A stretch of DNA of 64,000 nt from Bacteroidales bacterium (GCA_021647205.1 JAKIVD010000015.1:1-64000), one strand, 5' to 3'; positions 8,454 to 17,845 are shown, counted from the first letter of the stretch. Numbers and translations: made by a program. Notes: generated by a model from the letters alone, not told the origin.

Positions 8454-10589
8454 ATGATCTGGCTGTCTTCATTTCCAAGATCAGGGAATACTTTCTTCAG
8501 AAATGTACTCTACGAAGTATATGGGCTGGAGTCGACCACATTTCACCTTGAACCTGGTTATCATCTTGATGAGAATTATGCGGATTACCCGTTTGTAAAA
8601 ACACATCTGTTGCCGGATCAACTCAAACCAGGAGACAGCTCGATTCCGGCAATATATATAATTCGTGACGGACGCGACGCACTGGTATCCATGGCACATC
8701 ACCGGAAAGACATTATTGCGCCGGGTTCTGACTTTTACGAAAACCTGAAAGTAGCCATTATTGCTGATCGGGGCAGCTTCTTTGGGGGTTGGTCTGAAAA
8801 CGTCTCAGAATGGATACTGCGGGCAGATATGGTTATCCGATACGAAGACTTATTAATTGACCCGGTTAAAGAAGCAGAAAGAATGAGGGCGCTCTTTGAC
8901 TTGCCCAAACCCGACGAATCAAGAGTCCCGAGATTTGAACAACTGAAGTTTGGAATTCCACAGTATGGGAGTGGAAAAGTCCACGGGTTTTCTGAAGCGA
9001 GAATGAAGGAGTTGGCGCAAAAGAACTTCAGGAAAGGCAGGGCTGGTAGCTGGAAGGAAGAAATGCCCGAAGAATTGGTTGACCTTTTCTGGAGTTACCA
9101 TGGTGATACAATGGAAAGGGTGGGCTATACTTATGATGGAAAGATAAAAGACCTGCATACGGAACTGGATTATCTGCTCATTGATAAGTTAGGGAAAACT
9201 AAGCAAGAAACCCGGTTTAAACCAAAAAGAATACTTATAGAAAGCAATAAAGTTGTCTCTCCTGACAACGACGGCGTGAAGCGCTACCAAATCGAACTGT
9301 TGAAAGGGTTTCTTCCACTGCTGGAAAATCCTGACTCGGGTTGGGCCATCGATTTATTTATCCGCGGGAAAATATTTCCGCTTCTCTTTTTTAAGGAAAG
9401 TATTCTCGAAGATTTTAGCAATGGAACATTGAAGGAAGCCAGGCACCAGGAAAGGGATAAAACATTTTTTGAACGCGTCGAGCAAATCCTAATCAAACTT
9501 GTGCCAAACAGCTTTGTCAGCTTTCTGGCTAAACATGAGATAAAAGTATTTCACAATATATACGAGTTTCTGAAGAAAATGCTGCGCCATACAATAGATG
9601 TGATGCTTACATTTGTGAATTACATAAAATTGCTGTTATATCGTTTGTTTAATGTATTCGAAGGTTCAATATCCGGTTTTCGCCTGGAAAAACAATTTAA
9701 CCAGTACGACCTGATTCATCTCCCCTTGATGCACCACTATTTGCCGTTCAGGAGAAGTAAGGCGAAAATACTCACAACAGTTCATGATCTTACCCACGTG
9801 ATTTGCCCGCAATTCCATACCAAAATCAATATTGAAAATTCAGCTAAGGGCATGGACTTTGTTTTGAACATCGGTTCTGATGTGATTGCGGTCTCTCATT
9901 CTACGAAAAACGACTTATTGAAAGAGTATAACATGAAGCCTGAAAAGGTTTTTATGGTGCACGAAGCAGCAGACAAGAAAAAGTTCAATTTTAAGATTAA
10001 CCAGGAAGACAACAGCAAGGTCCTGGACAAATACGGTATCGCTGAATTGGGCAATTACCTTGTTTGTTTGTCAACCATCGAACCCAGGAAGAACCTCGAA
10101 AATACAATGAGGGGCTTTAAACTTTTGATAGATGAAAACCCGGATATTCCGTTGCACCTCGTCATTGCCGGAAAAAAAGGATGGGAAAACAATGACTCAG
10201 TTTTTAACGACCCGGCCTACCTCAGGAATGTTGTTTTTATTGGATTTGTTGATGATGAGGATATTTCAGCTATTTATTCCAATGCCGTTGCGATGAGTTA
10301 TTTGTCCTTTTATGAGGGTTTTGGGTTGCCGCCACTGGAAGCCATGTGTTGCAGTACACCGGTAATCTACGGAAATAACAGCTCGCTGATTGAGGTAGTC
10401 GGACCGGGTGGCTTAGCTTGCAAGCCGGATGACATCAATGAAATTAAAGAGAAATTTGAACAAATATTTTTTGACAAGGAATTGAGGGCACGAAAAAGCA
10501 GGGAAGCATTGAAACAATCCCTGGGTTTCTCGTGGCGAAAAACAGTTGAACAAACGCTGGATGTTTATAAGCAAATAATTGAGAAATGA
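8454..10589 (+). CDS. Bifunctional sulfotransferase - GT4 glycosyltransferase fusion
   Basis: A 711-residue protein with two complete enzymes in one chain. The N-terminal Sulfotransfer_1 domain (1 to about 245) has the PAPS loop SFPRSGNTFF (6-15), the FVKTH catalytic strand (47-51) and the 3'-phosphate motif IIRDGRDALVS (69-79). The C-terminal part from about residue 255 is a GT-B glycosyltransferase of the GT4 family, with the Rossmann start KRILIESNKV, the donor-domain start STIEPRKNL and the EX7E motif E621-E629 (EGFGLPPLE). Between the GT halves lies an unusual helical, hydrophobic insertion (about 355-405) that may touch the membrane. A single protein could add a sugar and sulfate it, or act on a neighbouring residue. 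There is no frameshift; both domains are in frame. The 3' end overlaps the next gene by 4 nt. Confidence 0.9.
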   Translation: MIWLSSFPRSGNTFFRNVLYEVYGLESTTFHLEPGYHLDENYADYPFVKTHLLPDQLKPGDSSIPAIYIIRDGRDALVSMAHHRKDIIAPGSDFYENLKVAIIADRGSFFGGWSENVSEWILRADMVIRYEDLLIDPVKEAERMRALFDLPKPDESRVPRFEQLKFGIPQYGSGKVHGFSEARMKELAQKNFRKGRAGSWKEEMPEELVDLFWSYHGDTMERVGYTYDGKIKDLHTELDYLLIDKLGKTKQETRFKPKRILIESNKVVSPDNDGVKRYQIELLKGFLPLLENPDSGWAIDLFIRGKIFPLLFFKESILEDFSNGTLKEARHQERDKTFFERVEQILIKLVPNSFVSFLAKHEIKVFHNIYEFLKKMLRHTIDVMLTFVNYIKLLLYRLFNVFEGSISGFRLEKQFNQYDLIHLPLMHHYLPFRRSKAKILTTVHDLTHVICPQFHTKINIENSAKGMDFVLNIGSDVIAVSHSTKNDLLKEYNMKPEKVFMVHEAADKKKFNFKINQEDNSKVLDKYGIAELGNYLVCLSTIEPRKNLENTMRGFKLLIDENPDIPLHLVIAGKKGWENNDSVFNDPAYLRNVVFIGFVDDEDISAIYSNAVAMSYLSFYEGFGLPPLEAMCCSTPVIYGNNSSLIEVVGPGGLACKPDDINEIKEKFEQIFFDKELRARKSREALKQSLGFSWRKTVEQTLDVYKQIIEK

Positions 10590-11389
10590 TTTGGAATTTA
10601 TTGGCCGGGAACAAGAAACCCTTTAAAGATATAAAAACCTTTTGTCTGTTTATAGGATATCCCCGAAGTGGGCATACGTTATATGGCGCCTTGCTTGATG
10701 CCCACCCGAATTGTATTATTTCGCACGAGCTTGGTGTTCTTCGGCTTATGAAAGAGGGTAAACCAAAATACCGGATATTTAAAGAGATATTACTTAACTC
10801 ACGGGAGTACAGCAACAGTGGCCGGAAGAATGAAGGTTATGCGTACGAAGTAAAAGATCAATGGCAGGGGAAGTATCATAAATTGCAATTAATAGGTGAT
10901 AAGCGCGGCGGACGGACGAGTTTGATGCTGTCCACCGAGCCGGAATTATTATACCATTTATCTGATGTTCTGGATATTCAGATTAAAATCCTGCATGTGT
11001 ATCGAAACCCTTTTGACAATATTGCCTCCCGCTCAAAAGGGGGAAACCTCAACAAGAGGAAGTTCAGTGTTAAAATATTAAAGAATGAAATTGAACGGCA
11101 TTTTGTCCAGGTGGAAACAAACAATAAAATCCGTCAAGAAGGCAGGTTCGAGGTGCTGGATATCAAGCATGAAGACTTTGTGGCATCACCGGAAGCAGGG
11201 TTGGAGGGGATTTGCAATTTCTTTGGCCTGGAGCCAACAAGTAAATATTTGAAGGATTGTGCTGCCATCGTCTTTCAAAAACCGCACAAAACCAGGTTCG
11301 ACATTGATTTCCCTGACGAGCAAAAAATGGAAATCAGCAAGCGAATAAAGAAGTATGATTTTCTGGCCGGCTATTCATTTAATGATTAA
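10586..11389 (+). CDS. Sulfotransferase (PAPS-dependent, Sulfotransfer_1/3-like)
   Basis: A 267-residue sulfotransferase that is distinct from the three tandem copies. The PAPS loop is GYPRSGHTL (24-32) and the 3'-phosphate motif is HVYRNPFDNIAS (about 138-149). Between them lies a GDKRGG segment and a region of predicted helices; the C-terminal part has FEVLDIKHEDFVASPE, the usual strand-helix end of the fold. The start overlaps the upstream fusion gene by 4 nt and the stop lies 4 nt before the next gene, so it is part of the same transcript. It is the fifth sulfotransferase domain of the cluster. The acceptor is unknown. Confidence 0.85.
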   Translation: MIWNLLAGNKKPFKDIKTFCLFIGYPRSGHTLYGALLDAHPNCIISHELGVLRLMKEGKPKYRIFKEILLNSREYSNSGRKNEGYAYEVKDQWQGKYHKLQLIGDKRGGRTSLMLSTEPELLYHLSDVLDIQIKILHVYRNPFDNIASRSKGGNLNKRKFSVKILKNEIERHFVQVETNNKIRQEGRFEVLDIKHEDFVASPEAGLEGICNFFGLEPTSKYLKDCAAIVFQKPHKTRFDIDFPDEQKMEISKRIKKYDFLAGYSFND

Positions 11390-11393
11390 TGAC

Positions 11394-12497
11394 ATGAAAA
11401 TTGCCATTTTAGCCGATCCCCTTGACGGGCAATATGCCGGTATTCATGTCTATACCAGGGAATTGATTGATGCGCTTAATCAATTTGATAAGAAAAACGA
11501 ATATGTTCTTGTTCGCCAGAAAAAGGGAGCGGAGTTCCCGGGAATGAAGCAGGTCGTTGTTCCTAATTTTCCTGTTTATACCGGTTTCCAGGTGCTGAGG
11601 GTCTTTTTCCTGTTCCCGCTTATTTTAAGAAAGCTAAAAGTGGATGCGGTAGTTGAACCGGCACATTTCGGCCCTTTCAACCTTCCGAAAAGAATGAAAC
11701 GGATTACGGTAATCCATGACCTGACACCGATTAAATTTCCCGGACTCCACCGCTTTTACAGTCAGGCCCTGCAACGTATCTTTTTGAGGGGAATATTAAA
11801 AAGGGCACATTTGATCCTGACCAATTCGGAAAATACATCCCGCGATACCCTTGAATTCTATCCGGGTTCAGAAAAAAAAATCAAAAGAATCTATCTCGGA
11901 AAGGAAGATATATTTAAACCGGACTTCCACTCCGAAACAATAAGCAAATTTGGGCTTGACGAACCTTACTTTCTTTTTGTCGGTACCATTGAGCCACGAA
12001 AGAACCTGTTGGTGTTGCTCAAAGCGTACACTGCATTCAGGCAGGCAGTCCGGAAACCGGTGAGGTTGATAATTGCCGGGCAACTGGGCTGGAAAGCAGA
12101 ACCGGAAATGGAGGCGCTGGCCCAACATCCGTTCAAAAACGACATTGTCATTACAGGATATGTCAAGCGGGAAGAACTGCCGGTTTTATACACAAATGCA
12201 CGGGCATTTATTTACCCTTCAAAATATGAGGGTTTTGGCTTACCGGTGCTCGAAGCAATGGCTTGTGGTGCACCATGCCTCGTGTCCGACTCATCAAGTC
12301 TGCCCGAAGTCGGGGGTGAGGCGGCATTGTATTTTAGCCCGGCAGATAGTGATAAACTTTGTTCGCTGATGATTGCTGTCAATGCTGATGAAGGGAAAAG
12401 GGACGAAATGAGAAAAAGATCTTTGGGGCAGGCAGAAAAGTTTTCCTGGAAAAAATGTGCCGAAGAGTTTATGGATGCAATTGAAACATTAACGTAA
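11394..12497 (+). CDS. GT4 family glycosyltransferase
   Basis: A 367-residue GT-B fold glycosyltransferase. The ATG at 11394 gives MKIAILADPLDGQYAGIHVYT, the usual N-terminal strand and acceptor loop; a longer frame starting at 11355 would overlap the upstream gene by 35 nt and is less likely. The donor half begins FVGTIEPRKNL and contains the EX7E motif E279-E287 (EGFGLPVLE), which marks nucleotide-sugar binding in retaining GT4 enzymes. It resembles the GT domain of the upstream fusion protein (shared EPRKNL and EGFGLP), suggesting duplication. It is cytoplasmic and likely builds the exported glycan. The next gene begins directly after its stop codon. Confidence 0.92.
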   Translation: MKIAILADPLDGQYAGIHVYTRELIDALNQFDKKNEYVLVRQKKGAEFPGMKQVVVPNFPVYTGFQVLRVFFLFPLILRKLKVDAVVEPAHFGPFNLPKRMKRITVIHDLTPIKFPGLHRFYSQALQRIFLRGILKRAHLILTNSENTSRDTLEFYPGSEKKIKRIYLGKEDIFKPDFHSETISKFGLDEPYFLFVGTIEPRKNLLVLLKAYTAFRQAVRKPVRLIIAGQLGWKAEPEMEALAQHPFKNDIVITGYVKREELPVLYTNARAFIYPSKYEGFGLPVLEAMACGAPCLVSDSSSLPEVGGEAALYFSPADSDKLCSLMIAVNADEGKRDEMRKRSLGQAEKFSWKKCAEEFMDAIETLT

Positions 12498-13601
12498 ATG
12501 AGAATCCTTTTTGTGCTGGAATATTATCACCCGAATATCGGCGGGGTTGAAACACTGTTTAAAAAACTGGCCGAAAGCCTTGTGCAAAAAGGAAATGAAG
12601 TTGAAGTAATCACCATGCGGTTTAAACCGGTACTTGCAAAAACAGAATTGATAAATGGTGTGCGGGTCAGGCGGCTGAGGTTAACCAACCGGATATTCTT
12701 CGCCCTGTTCTCCACATTTAAAGTAGTAGCTGCTTCGCGTAATTGCGACCTGATTCACACCACCTCGTCCAGTTCCGGTTTTCCGGCGGCCGTTGCCGGA
12801 TGGCTCTCAAACAAAAAAGTAGTGGTTACTTTTCATGAATTATGGGGGAAATTATGGTTTCAGCTTCCTTACATGAACATGGCAACAAAAGCCGTCAATT
12901 ACTTGTTTGAGCAGATTATTGCCCGGCTGCCTTACGACAAAGTTGTGGCAGTTTCTGATTTTACGGGGGAAAGCCTGCTAAAGTCAGGCATGCTGCCGGA
13001 AAAAGTAACCCGGATATATAACGGACTTGATTATAAAAACCTTGAGGGGTATGCACACAAACCGCAGGGGTCGTTTACTTTTGCTTTCTTTGGCCGCCCC
13101 GGTGTTTCAAAGGGGCTTGACATTTTGCTTCCGGCCGCCGCTATGTTTTTTAGCGATAACCCGGACACGAAATTAAAACTCATCATCCCGTCCCGTCCAA
13201 AAGCCAGCTACCGGAAAGTAATGAGTCAGCTAAAGAAGTTAGAAATATCGGGACAAACCGATGTGCTCAGCGACCTGAACCATGAGGAACTAAAAAGTCA
13301 ACTGTGCTCCTCTCATTGTGTGGTGATTCCTTCATACAGCGAGGGATTTTCTTTTGCTGCTGCCGAAACTGTTGCCATGGGCATTCCGGTCATTTCTTCA
13401 GATAAAGGTGCTTTGAAGGAAACGGTTTCCGGTAAGTTTATCAAAATGAAGTCGTTGACTACGGAGGCGCTTTGTGATGCCCTCCGGCAAGCACAAAAAA
13501 AAGGCTGGACGATTTCTTCTGTGAGAAGATTTGAACTGGATACACAGGTGAAATCCTACGAGCAATTGTATTCTTCGATGCTAAAAGGGCGTAAAGGGTA
13601 G
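12498..13601 (+). CDS. GT4 family glycosyltransferase
   Basis: A 367-residue GT-B glycosyltransferase. The N-terminal half starts MRILFVLEYYHPNIGGVETL, with the GGVE acceptor/donor loop typical of mannosyl- or N-acetylglucosaminyl-type GT4 enzymes; the donor half has FFGRPGVSKGLDILL and an EX7E-like motif E282-E290 (EGFSFAAAE). The ATG abuts the previous stop with no gap. It is the last plus-strand gene of the glycan cluster; convergent minus-strand genes begin 77 nt later. Sugar donor and linkage cannot be deduced. Confidence 0.92.
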   Translation: MRILFVLEYYHPNIGGVETLFKKLAESLVQKGNEVEVITMRFKPVLAKTELINGVRVRRLRLTNRIFFALFSTFKVVAASRNCDLIHTTSSSSGFPAAVAGWLSNKKVVVTFHELWGKLWFQLPYMNMATKAVNYLFEQIIARLPYDKVVAVSDFTGESLLKSGMLPEKVTRIYNGLDYKNLEGYAHKPQGSFTFAFFGRPGVSKGLDILLPAAAMFFSDNPDTKLKLIIPSRPKASYRKVMSQLKKLEISGQTDVLSDLNHEELKSQLCSSHCVVIPSYSEGFSFAAAETVAMGIPVISSDKGALKETVSGKFIKMKSLTTEALCDALRQAQKKGWTISSVRRFELDTQVKSYEQLYSSMLKGRKG

Positions 13602-13678
13602 TAGATTTTTGGTGCGGAACAGTTGACTTAGCCGCTAATTATAAAAGCAGATTGGTTCCGGTTCCCGGGATTGACAAA

Positions 13679-14605
13679 CTAAAAATGCCATTTCATGATT
13701 CTTTTGAAGAAAGCATTCTTTTTCTTTTCGGGATGGCTGACTATCTCCCTGTTTTGACGGCTGATTATTTCCATATTTCGATGTTCCAGTTTGTTGTCGG
13801 AAGCCTTTAAAAACAGGAATCCGCCTGTGTTTTGGGACGAACGCATATTTCTGTTCTCAATCGAAATTTGAGTAATGCCACTGGCTACATTGAAGGCAAA
13901 AGCTTCCCTTTCGGTCAGGTTTTTTAAATACGTTATCAACTCATTTCCCCAGTCAGTATTTCCGTAGGAATCATTTTGCTTTATAAACTCATTAACAGAA
14001 TTAACAACATCAAATCTTACCTCTGCCGAAACATGCTTAAATGATTTCTTAAACCGCTTGGTATTTTCCGGTTTTCCTTCGATCCCTACGTGACCATCTA
14101 CTTCAATGAACTTTTTCAGTTCCTTTTTCGACATGGCAGCATAATCAACCTGTCCGCATTCAATTCCATGTAGCATTGTTCCGCCGGGTTTAAGAAAACG
14201 CTTTAACTGTGCGATTACTTTATCTTTGTCTTCGAACGGAATATGGCCAAATACATCAATGCTCACGATATAATCAAAGTAGTTGTAGTTGTCGTAATCA
14301 AAAATATCTACAGAGAGAACATAATCGTAACGATTGATTTTTTTTGCGTATTCCAGTGCGGTTTCTGAATAATCAATACCCGTGATTTCACAACCTTTTC
14401 TTTTTAAGCACGCCAATACCCCGGAACCACAACCGAAATCAAGGACTTTTGTATTTTCTTTGATATTGGAAAACATCCAGAGCAATTTGAAATTATCAAT
14501 ATGATAAAAATTGATTGGATTTTTCGTGAAATCATAATCATGTTTAAAGGCAAACTTGTTTTTATAAAAACCTCTTATATCTTCGATGCCAACATCTTTG
14601 TACAT
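13679..14605 (-). CDS. Class I SAM-dependent methyltransferase
   Basis: A 308-residue methyltransferase. Motif I is VLDFGCGSGVLA (54-65), the acidic residue after strand 2 is in TGIDYSETALEYA (about 75-87), and LKPGGTML (about 137-144) marks the strand 4-5 region. The extended C-terminal part after about residue 160 (HVGIEG, then a charged segment) is not obviously a known second domain. It lies 50 nt after the GT-C/TPR gene on the same strand and converges with the glycan operon, so it may modify either a glycan or a lipid-linked intermediate. The long extension resembles those of glycan- or peptide-tailoring methyltransferases, but this is only an inference. Confidence 0.82.
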   Translation of the reverse strand: MYKDVGIEDIRGFYKNKFAFKHDYDFTKNPINFYHIDNFKLLWMFSNIKENTKVLDFGCGSGVLACLKRKGCEITGIDYSETALEYAKKINRYDYVLSVDIFDYDNYNYFDYIVSIDVFGHIPFEDKDKVIAQLKRFLKPGGTMLHGIECGQVDYAAMSKKELKKFIEVDGHVGIEGKPENTKRFKKSFKHVSAEVRFDVVNSVNEFIKQNDSYGNTDWGNELITYLKNLTEREAFAFNVASGITQISIENRNMRSSQNTGGFLFLKASDNKLEHRNMEIISRQNREIVSHPEKKKNAFFKRIMKWHF

Positions 14606-14655
14606 TATTTCCTTGCTAATGTTTTTTTTACAGGCAATATTACTAAAAACCCCGG

Positions 14656-16665
14656 CTATTCCTGTAACTTCCTTTTTGTCATTAGTAAATAGCCTTTTGC
14701 TTTTTCATTGCCGGGATCAATCCTGAGGGCTTCCGAATAGTAGTGGGCAGCTTTTTTGTAGTTGCCTTTATAATAATAACAGGTGCCGAGGTTGTTGTAA
14801 GTACTTACCCGCTGGGGGTTGATGGTTAGTATCTTTTCATAAACCCTGATGGCCTGGCCGGTTTTTCTCAGGGAAAGGTAGCTGCTGCCCAGCTTCGACA
14901 GGACAATTACATCATCGGGGTCGCTGCGCAAATAGATCTTTGCGTATTTGATGGAGTTGTCGTATTCCTTTAATTTATAGTATGTAAGGACAAGGTTCTT
15001 TAAGACGGCTGTTTGTTTTTTGGTTTCATTTAGTGCCATCAAGAAATACTTTTCAGCCAACTTGTATTTTCCGGTTCGAAGATAAATGTTCCCCAGGTTG
15101 TTCATGGCCTTACGGTTTTCCTTATCTATTTCTATCCCTTTTTTGTAGTACTTGATGGCTTGTTCGGTATTGCCGGCTTTTTCATTGCTTGTGCCTGCAT
15201 TAAAATATGCTTTCCCGTCCTGCGGGTCAAGTGCAATGGCTTGTGCGGCGTATTGCACGGCCTCTCTGTGTCGTCCATCTTTGCTGTACAGATAAATCAG
15301 GTTAAACAGCGGCCTGGTTTTATCGGGGGACTTTTCCATCGCGTCCTGCCACAAGGAGTATTGTGTCCGCCACACATTGTTCCTGCTATAGGTTGCAAAA
15401 CTTAAGATTAGAACAAGCACTGCCAGTATAATTAGAGCAGGTTTTTTCTTCCGTTCCCCGAGAAAACATAAAACAAGGTCGGTGACAACAATCGCGAAAC
15501 CAAACATGGGCAAATACAAACGGTGCTCAAAAATGACATCGCTGATCGGGATAATGCTGGATTCGACTGAAAGGGTCAGGAATATCCAGAAAACACCGAA
15601 AGAAACAACAGGCCGTTTTCTGATGAGCCGGATGGCGAGGCCGAGAATCCCGAGCAGGAAGAAAAAACTCGTCAGCTCTTTCCATCCCCAAACAGATTTG
15701 GAAATACTAAACGAATAATCTACATTCTGCTGTATGGGAAGGACAAGCAACTGAAAATATTTAACAACGACCCTGAACTGGGTGAGCAGGTATTCGTAGC
15801 GGCTGATTTCATCAGTTTCGGCCGGGAGCATTCCTGAAAACAAAACATAAACGATCCCAATGGACAAAACAGCAAGTGAAATAATTATATAGCGGATAAA
15901 GATTTCCCCTTGTTTATCCCTCACAAAAAAGAACTCATACAAAAGTAGCGCAAAGGGGAGGGTTACCGCAATTTGTTTCGACAAGAGTGAAGCGGTAAAT
16001 GAAACAAAGGTAGCTGCGTAAAACAGAAGTGCTTTTCGTCTGTCGCCGGATAATTGACCTGCCCTCCCGAGGGCATAAAACAGTACCGCAAACAAATAAA
16101 ACATGGCCGATTGCGAGGTCATCCGCTGTACGATATAAGTAACCCCCTGGGTTTGTATGGGGTGGGCAACAAATATCAAGGCGGCAAACAAAGCTGCCAA
16201 TTCTTTGTGTCCAGGATTCATTGACGGCTTATCTTCAGAAACAGCAGCAAAGACTCTTCCGGCCAGGAAAAAAACAAGGAGGGCACTTAACAGATGGATA
16301 ATGAGATTGACAACATGGTAACCCCGGACCCCGTACCCGCCAAAATAATAATTCAGGGCAAAACCAAAATTTGAAAGCGGTCTTTTGTTGACAGCCACCC
16401 AGTCTGAAAGGGAAGCAAAATGAGAGAAGTCGTTTATATGGTCCTTGCTGACAATCTGCAAGCCGTCATCAAACTGCATTTCGGCGTGGAAAGTATTGGA
16501 GTAGGCCAGAAATCCAATCACACAGATGAGCAGGACGGATGAAAGGGTGAAGTTTTTCTTAAATGCAGACACAAAAAATCCGGCATCCTTTCCTTTTTTC
16601 TTGCCTTCGCGTTTTGTGCTGCGCCGAACAGGCGGTTTCCTATTGCTCTTTTTTCGAGGACTCAT
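14656..16665 (-). CDS. TMTC-like GT-C membrane glycosyltransferase with C-terminal TPRs
   Basis: A 669-residue integral membrane protein. A very basic N terminus (1-38) precedes a first membrane helix (about 40-57) and then MQFDDGLQIV (63-72), with the D66-D67 pair at the first extracytoplasmic loop as in GT-C enzymes that use polyprenyl-phosphate sugars. About ten membrane segments follow to about residue 420; the rest (about 440-669) is a set of TPR repeats (for example AYFNAGTSNEKAGNTEQAIKYY). This architecture matches TMTC-type O-mannosyltransferases and bacterial DUF1736-like proteins. The start overlaps the DUF2304 gene by 26 nt. With the upstream GT2 and DUF2304 genes it suggests transfer of a sugar from a polyprenyl phosphate to exported proteins. 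The acceptor is not known. Confidence 0.85.
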   Translation of the reverse strand: MSPRKKSNRKPPVRRSTKREGKKKGKDAGFFVSAFKKNFTLSSVLLICVIGFLAYSNTFHAEMQFDDGLQIVSKDHINDFSHFASLSDWVAVNKRPLSNFGFALNYYFGGYGVRGYHVVNLIIHLLSALLVFFLAGRVFAAVSEDKPSMNPGHKELAALFAALIFVAHPIQTQGVTYIVQRMTSQSAMFYLFAVLFYALGRAGQLSGDRRKALLFYAATFVSFTASLLSKQIAVTLPFALLLYEFFFVRDKQGEIFIRYIIISLAVLSIGIVYVLFSGMLPAETDEISRYEYLLTQFRVVVKYFQLLVLPIQQNVDYSFSISKSVWGWKELTSFFFLLGILGLAIRLIRKRPVVSFGVFWIFLTLSVESSIIPISDVIFEHRLYLPMFGFAIVVTDLVLCFLGERKKKPALIILAVLVLILSFATYSRNNVWRTQYSLWQDAMEKSPDKTRPLFNLIYLYSKDGRHREAVQYAAQAIALDPQDGKAYFNAGTSNEKAGNTEQAIKYYKKGIEIDKENRKAMNNLGNIYLRTGKYKLAEKYFLMALNETKKQTAVLKNLVLTYYKLKEYDNSIKYAKIYLRSDPDDVIVLSKLGSSYLSLRKTGQAIRVYEKILTINPQRVSTYNNLGTCYYYKGNYKKAAHYYSEALRIDPGNEKAKGYLLMTKRKLQE

Positions 16666-17041
16666 TAGTTTCTTCCATTTTTTTCAGAATATCGTTTAAC
16701 TCCATCTTTATCAAGCCTATTTCCTGGGTCAGGTTTTTATTTCTGTCCGACAAACGTGAGATAATCGTTGAGAACTCTATCAAAATAAAAAAGAAAGCAA
16801 GTATAAACAACAGGAACATGGCAGCGGGCGGATACGCAATGCCAACAATTCCGGCCACAAAATCGAGGCCTGACCGCCAGGCGGAAAATACAATGAACAC
16901 GATCCCGAAAAAGAGCCACAGAAGTGAAAACTCTTCTTTCATCTTTTTTTTCCTGATGAGGTGCAGCAGGAAAATAAACAGTAAGATGCTGGCCCCAAGT
17001 GCAAAAGCCTGGGTCTTCTGGATGACAAACAGGTTGGTCAT
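16640..17041 (-). CDS. DUF2304 family small membrane protein
   Basis: A 133-residue membrane protein of the DUF2304 family. Three hydrophobic segments (about 8-29, 40-56 and 68-93) are followed by a charged coiled-coil tail (about 95-130). Proteins of this family are commonly encoded next to GT2 polyprenyl-phosphate glycosyltransferases and are thought to assist them, possibly as a membrane anchor or flipping partner. Here it overlaps the GT2 gene by 4 nt (ATGA) and the GT-C gene by 26 nt, so the three are translationally coupled. The role is inferred from context. Confidence 0.85.
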   Translation of the reverse strand: MTNLFVIQKTQAFALGASILLFIFLLHLIRKKKMKEEFSLLWLFFGIVFIVFSAWRSGLDFVAGIVGIAYPPAAMFLLFILAFFFILIEFSTIISRLSDRNKNLTQEIGLIKMELNDILKKMEETNESSKKEQ

Positions 17042-17769
17042 GGATGTGTGGTTTTTTGTTTTAAACGAATGGAGGCCATAAACATTGACAACATGACTTT
17101 GGCCATGTAGTAAGGCCCCCTGATAGTTGAAATGGAAGAAACACCGCCCTGCCGTTCGAGCATCTGGGTAAAAGTTTCTTTGATGGTAAACCGGTTTTTA
17201 CCGAGCAAGATCACAACTTCAGGTTCGGGGTAGTCAATCGGGTAATTGTCCTTTAAAAATTCAATGGCTTTCTTGTTGTACGCACGGAACCCCGAAGTAT
17301 GGTCCGTTATCCGCTGACGGATCAGAAGAAAGCTGAAATATTCAAAGATTTTGATGCCCAACCTTCTTAACGGAAGCGATTTAAAGCCATCGTTTTCCTG
17401 GCAAAAGCGCGATCCGATAGCCACGTCAGCTTCTTCGTTGCAGACGATGTCGAGGAGTTTCTGAATTTCTTTCACTTTGTGCTGGCCATCGCCGTCAAAT
17501 TGAAGTGCATAATCATATTTCTGCCGGAAGGCATATTTAAAGCCGGTTTGTACTGCGCCCCCTATTCCCAGGTTGTAGGGCAGGTTAACCACCCGGGCAA
17601 GTCCTGTCGATTCGGCAAGGGTACCTGTATTGTCGGTTGATCCGTCATTCACAATGAGAATATCCCAGGAACTGTTGTGTGATTTCAGTGAGATAACCAG
17701 GTTTGCAATTGTAGCGGCTTCATTATGAGCCGGTATGATGACGAGAGTTGTTGCTTTGTCTTTTGACAT
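17038..17769 (-). CDS. GT2 glycosyltransferase (polyprenyl-phosphate sugar synthase-like)
   Basis: A 243-residue GT-A fold glycosyltransferase resembling dolichol/undecaprenyl-phosphate mannosyl- or glucosyltransferases. Visible motifs are VIIPAHNEAATI (about 10-21), ILIVNDGSTDNT (about 37-48) and LQFDGDGQH (about 94-102), the latter giving the metal-binding aspartates. No membrane helices occur in this chain, consistent with the DUF2304 partner supplying membrane association. It likely moves a sugar from a nucleotide donor to a polyprenyl phosphate at the cytoplasmic face, feeding the GT-C enzyme encoded two genes downstream. First gene of the four-gene minus-strand unit. Confidence 0.9.
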   Translation of the reverse strand: MSKDKATTLVIIPAHNEAATIANLVISLKSHNSSWDILIVNDGSTDNTGTLAESTGLARVVNLPYNLGIGGAVQTGFKYAFRQKYDYALQFDGDGQHKVKEIQKLLDIVCNEEADVAIGSRFCQENDGFKSLPLRRLGIKIFEYFSFLLIRQRITDHTSGFRAYNKKAIEFLKDNYPIDYPEPEVVILLGKNRFTIKETFTQMLERQGGVSSISTIRGPYYMAKVMLSMFMASIRLKQKTTHP

Positions 17770-17845
17770 GCTGTGCGGTAGGTGCTGGTAAGTTTCGCAA
17801 AGTTAGCGCAAAACTTTAAAAACAAAAATGACTGGGCAAATAAAG

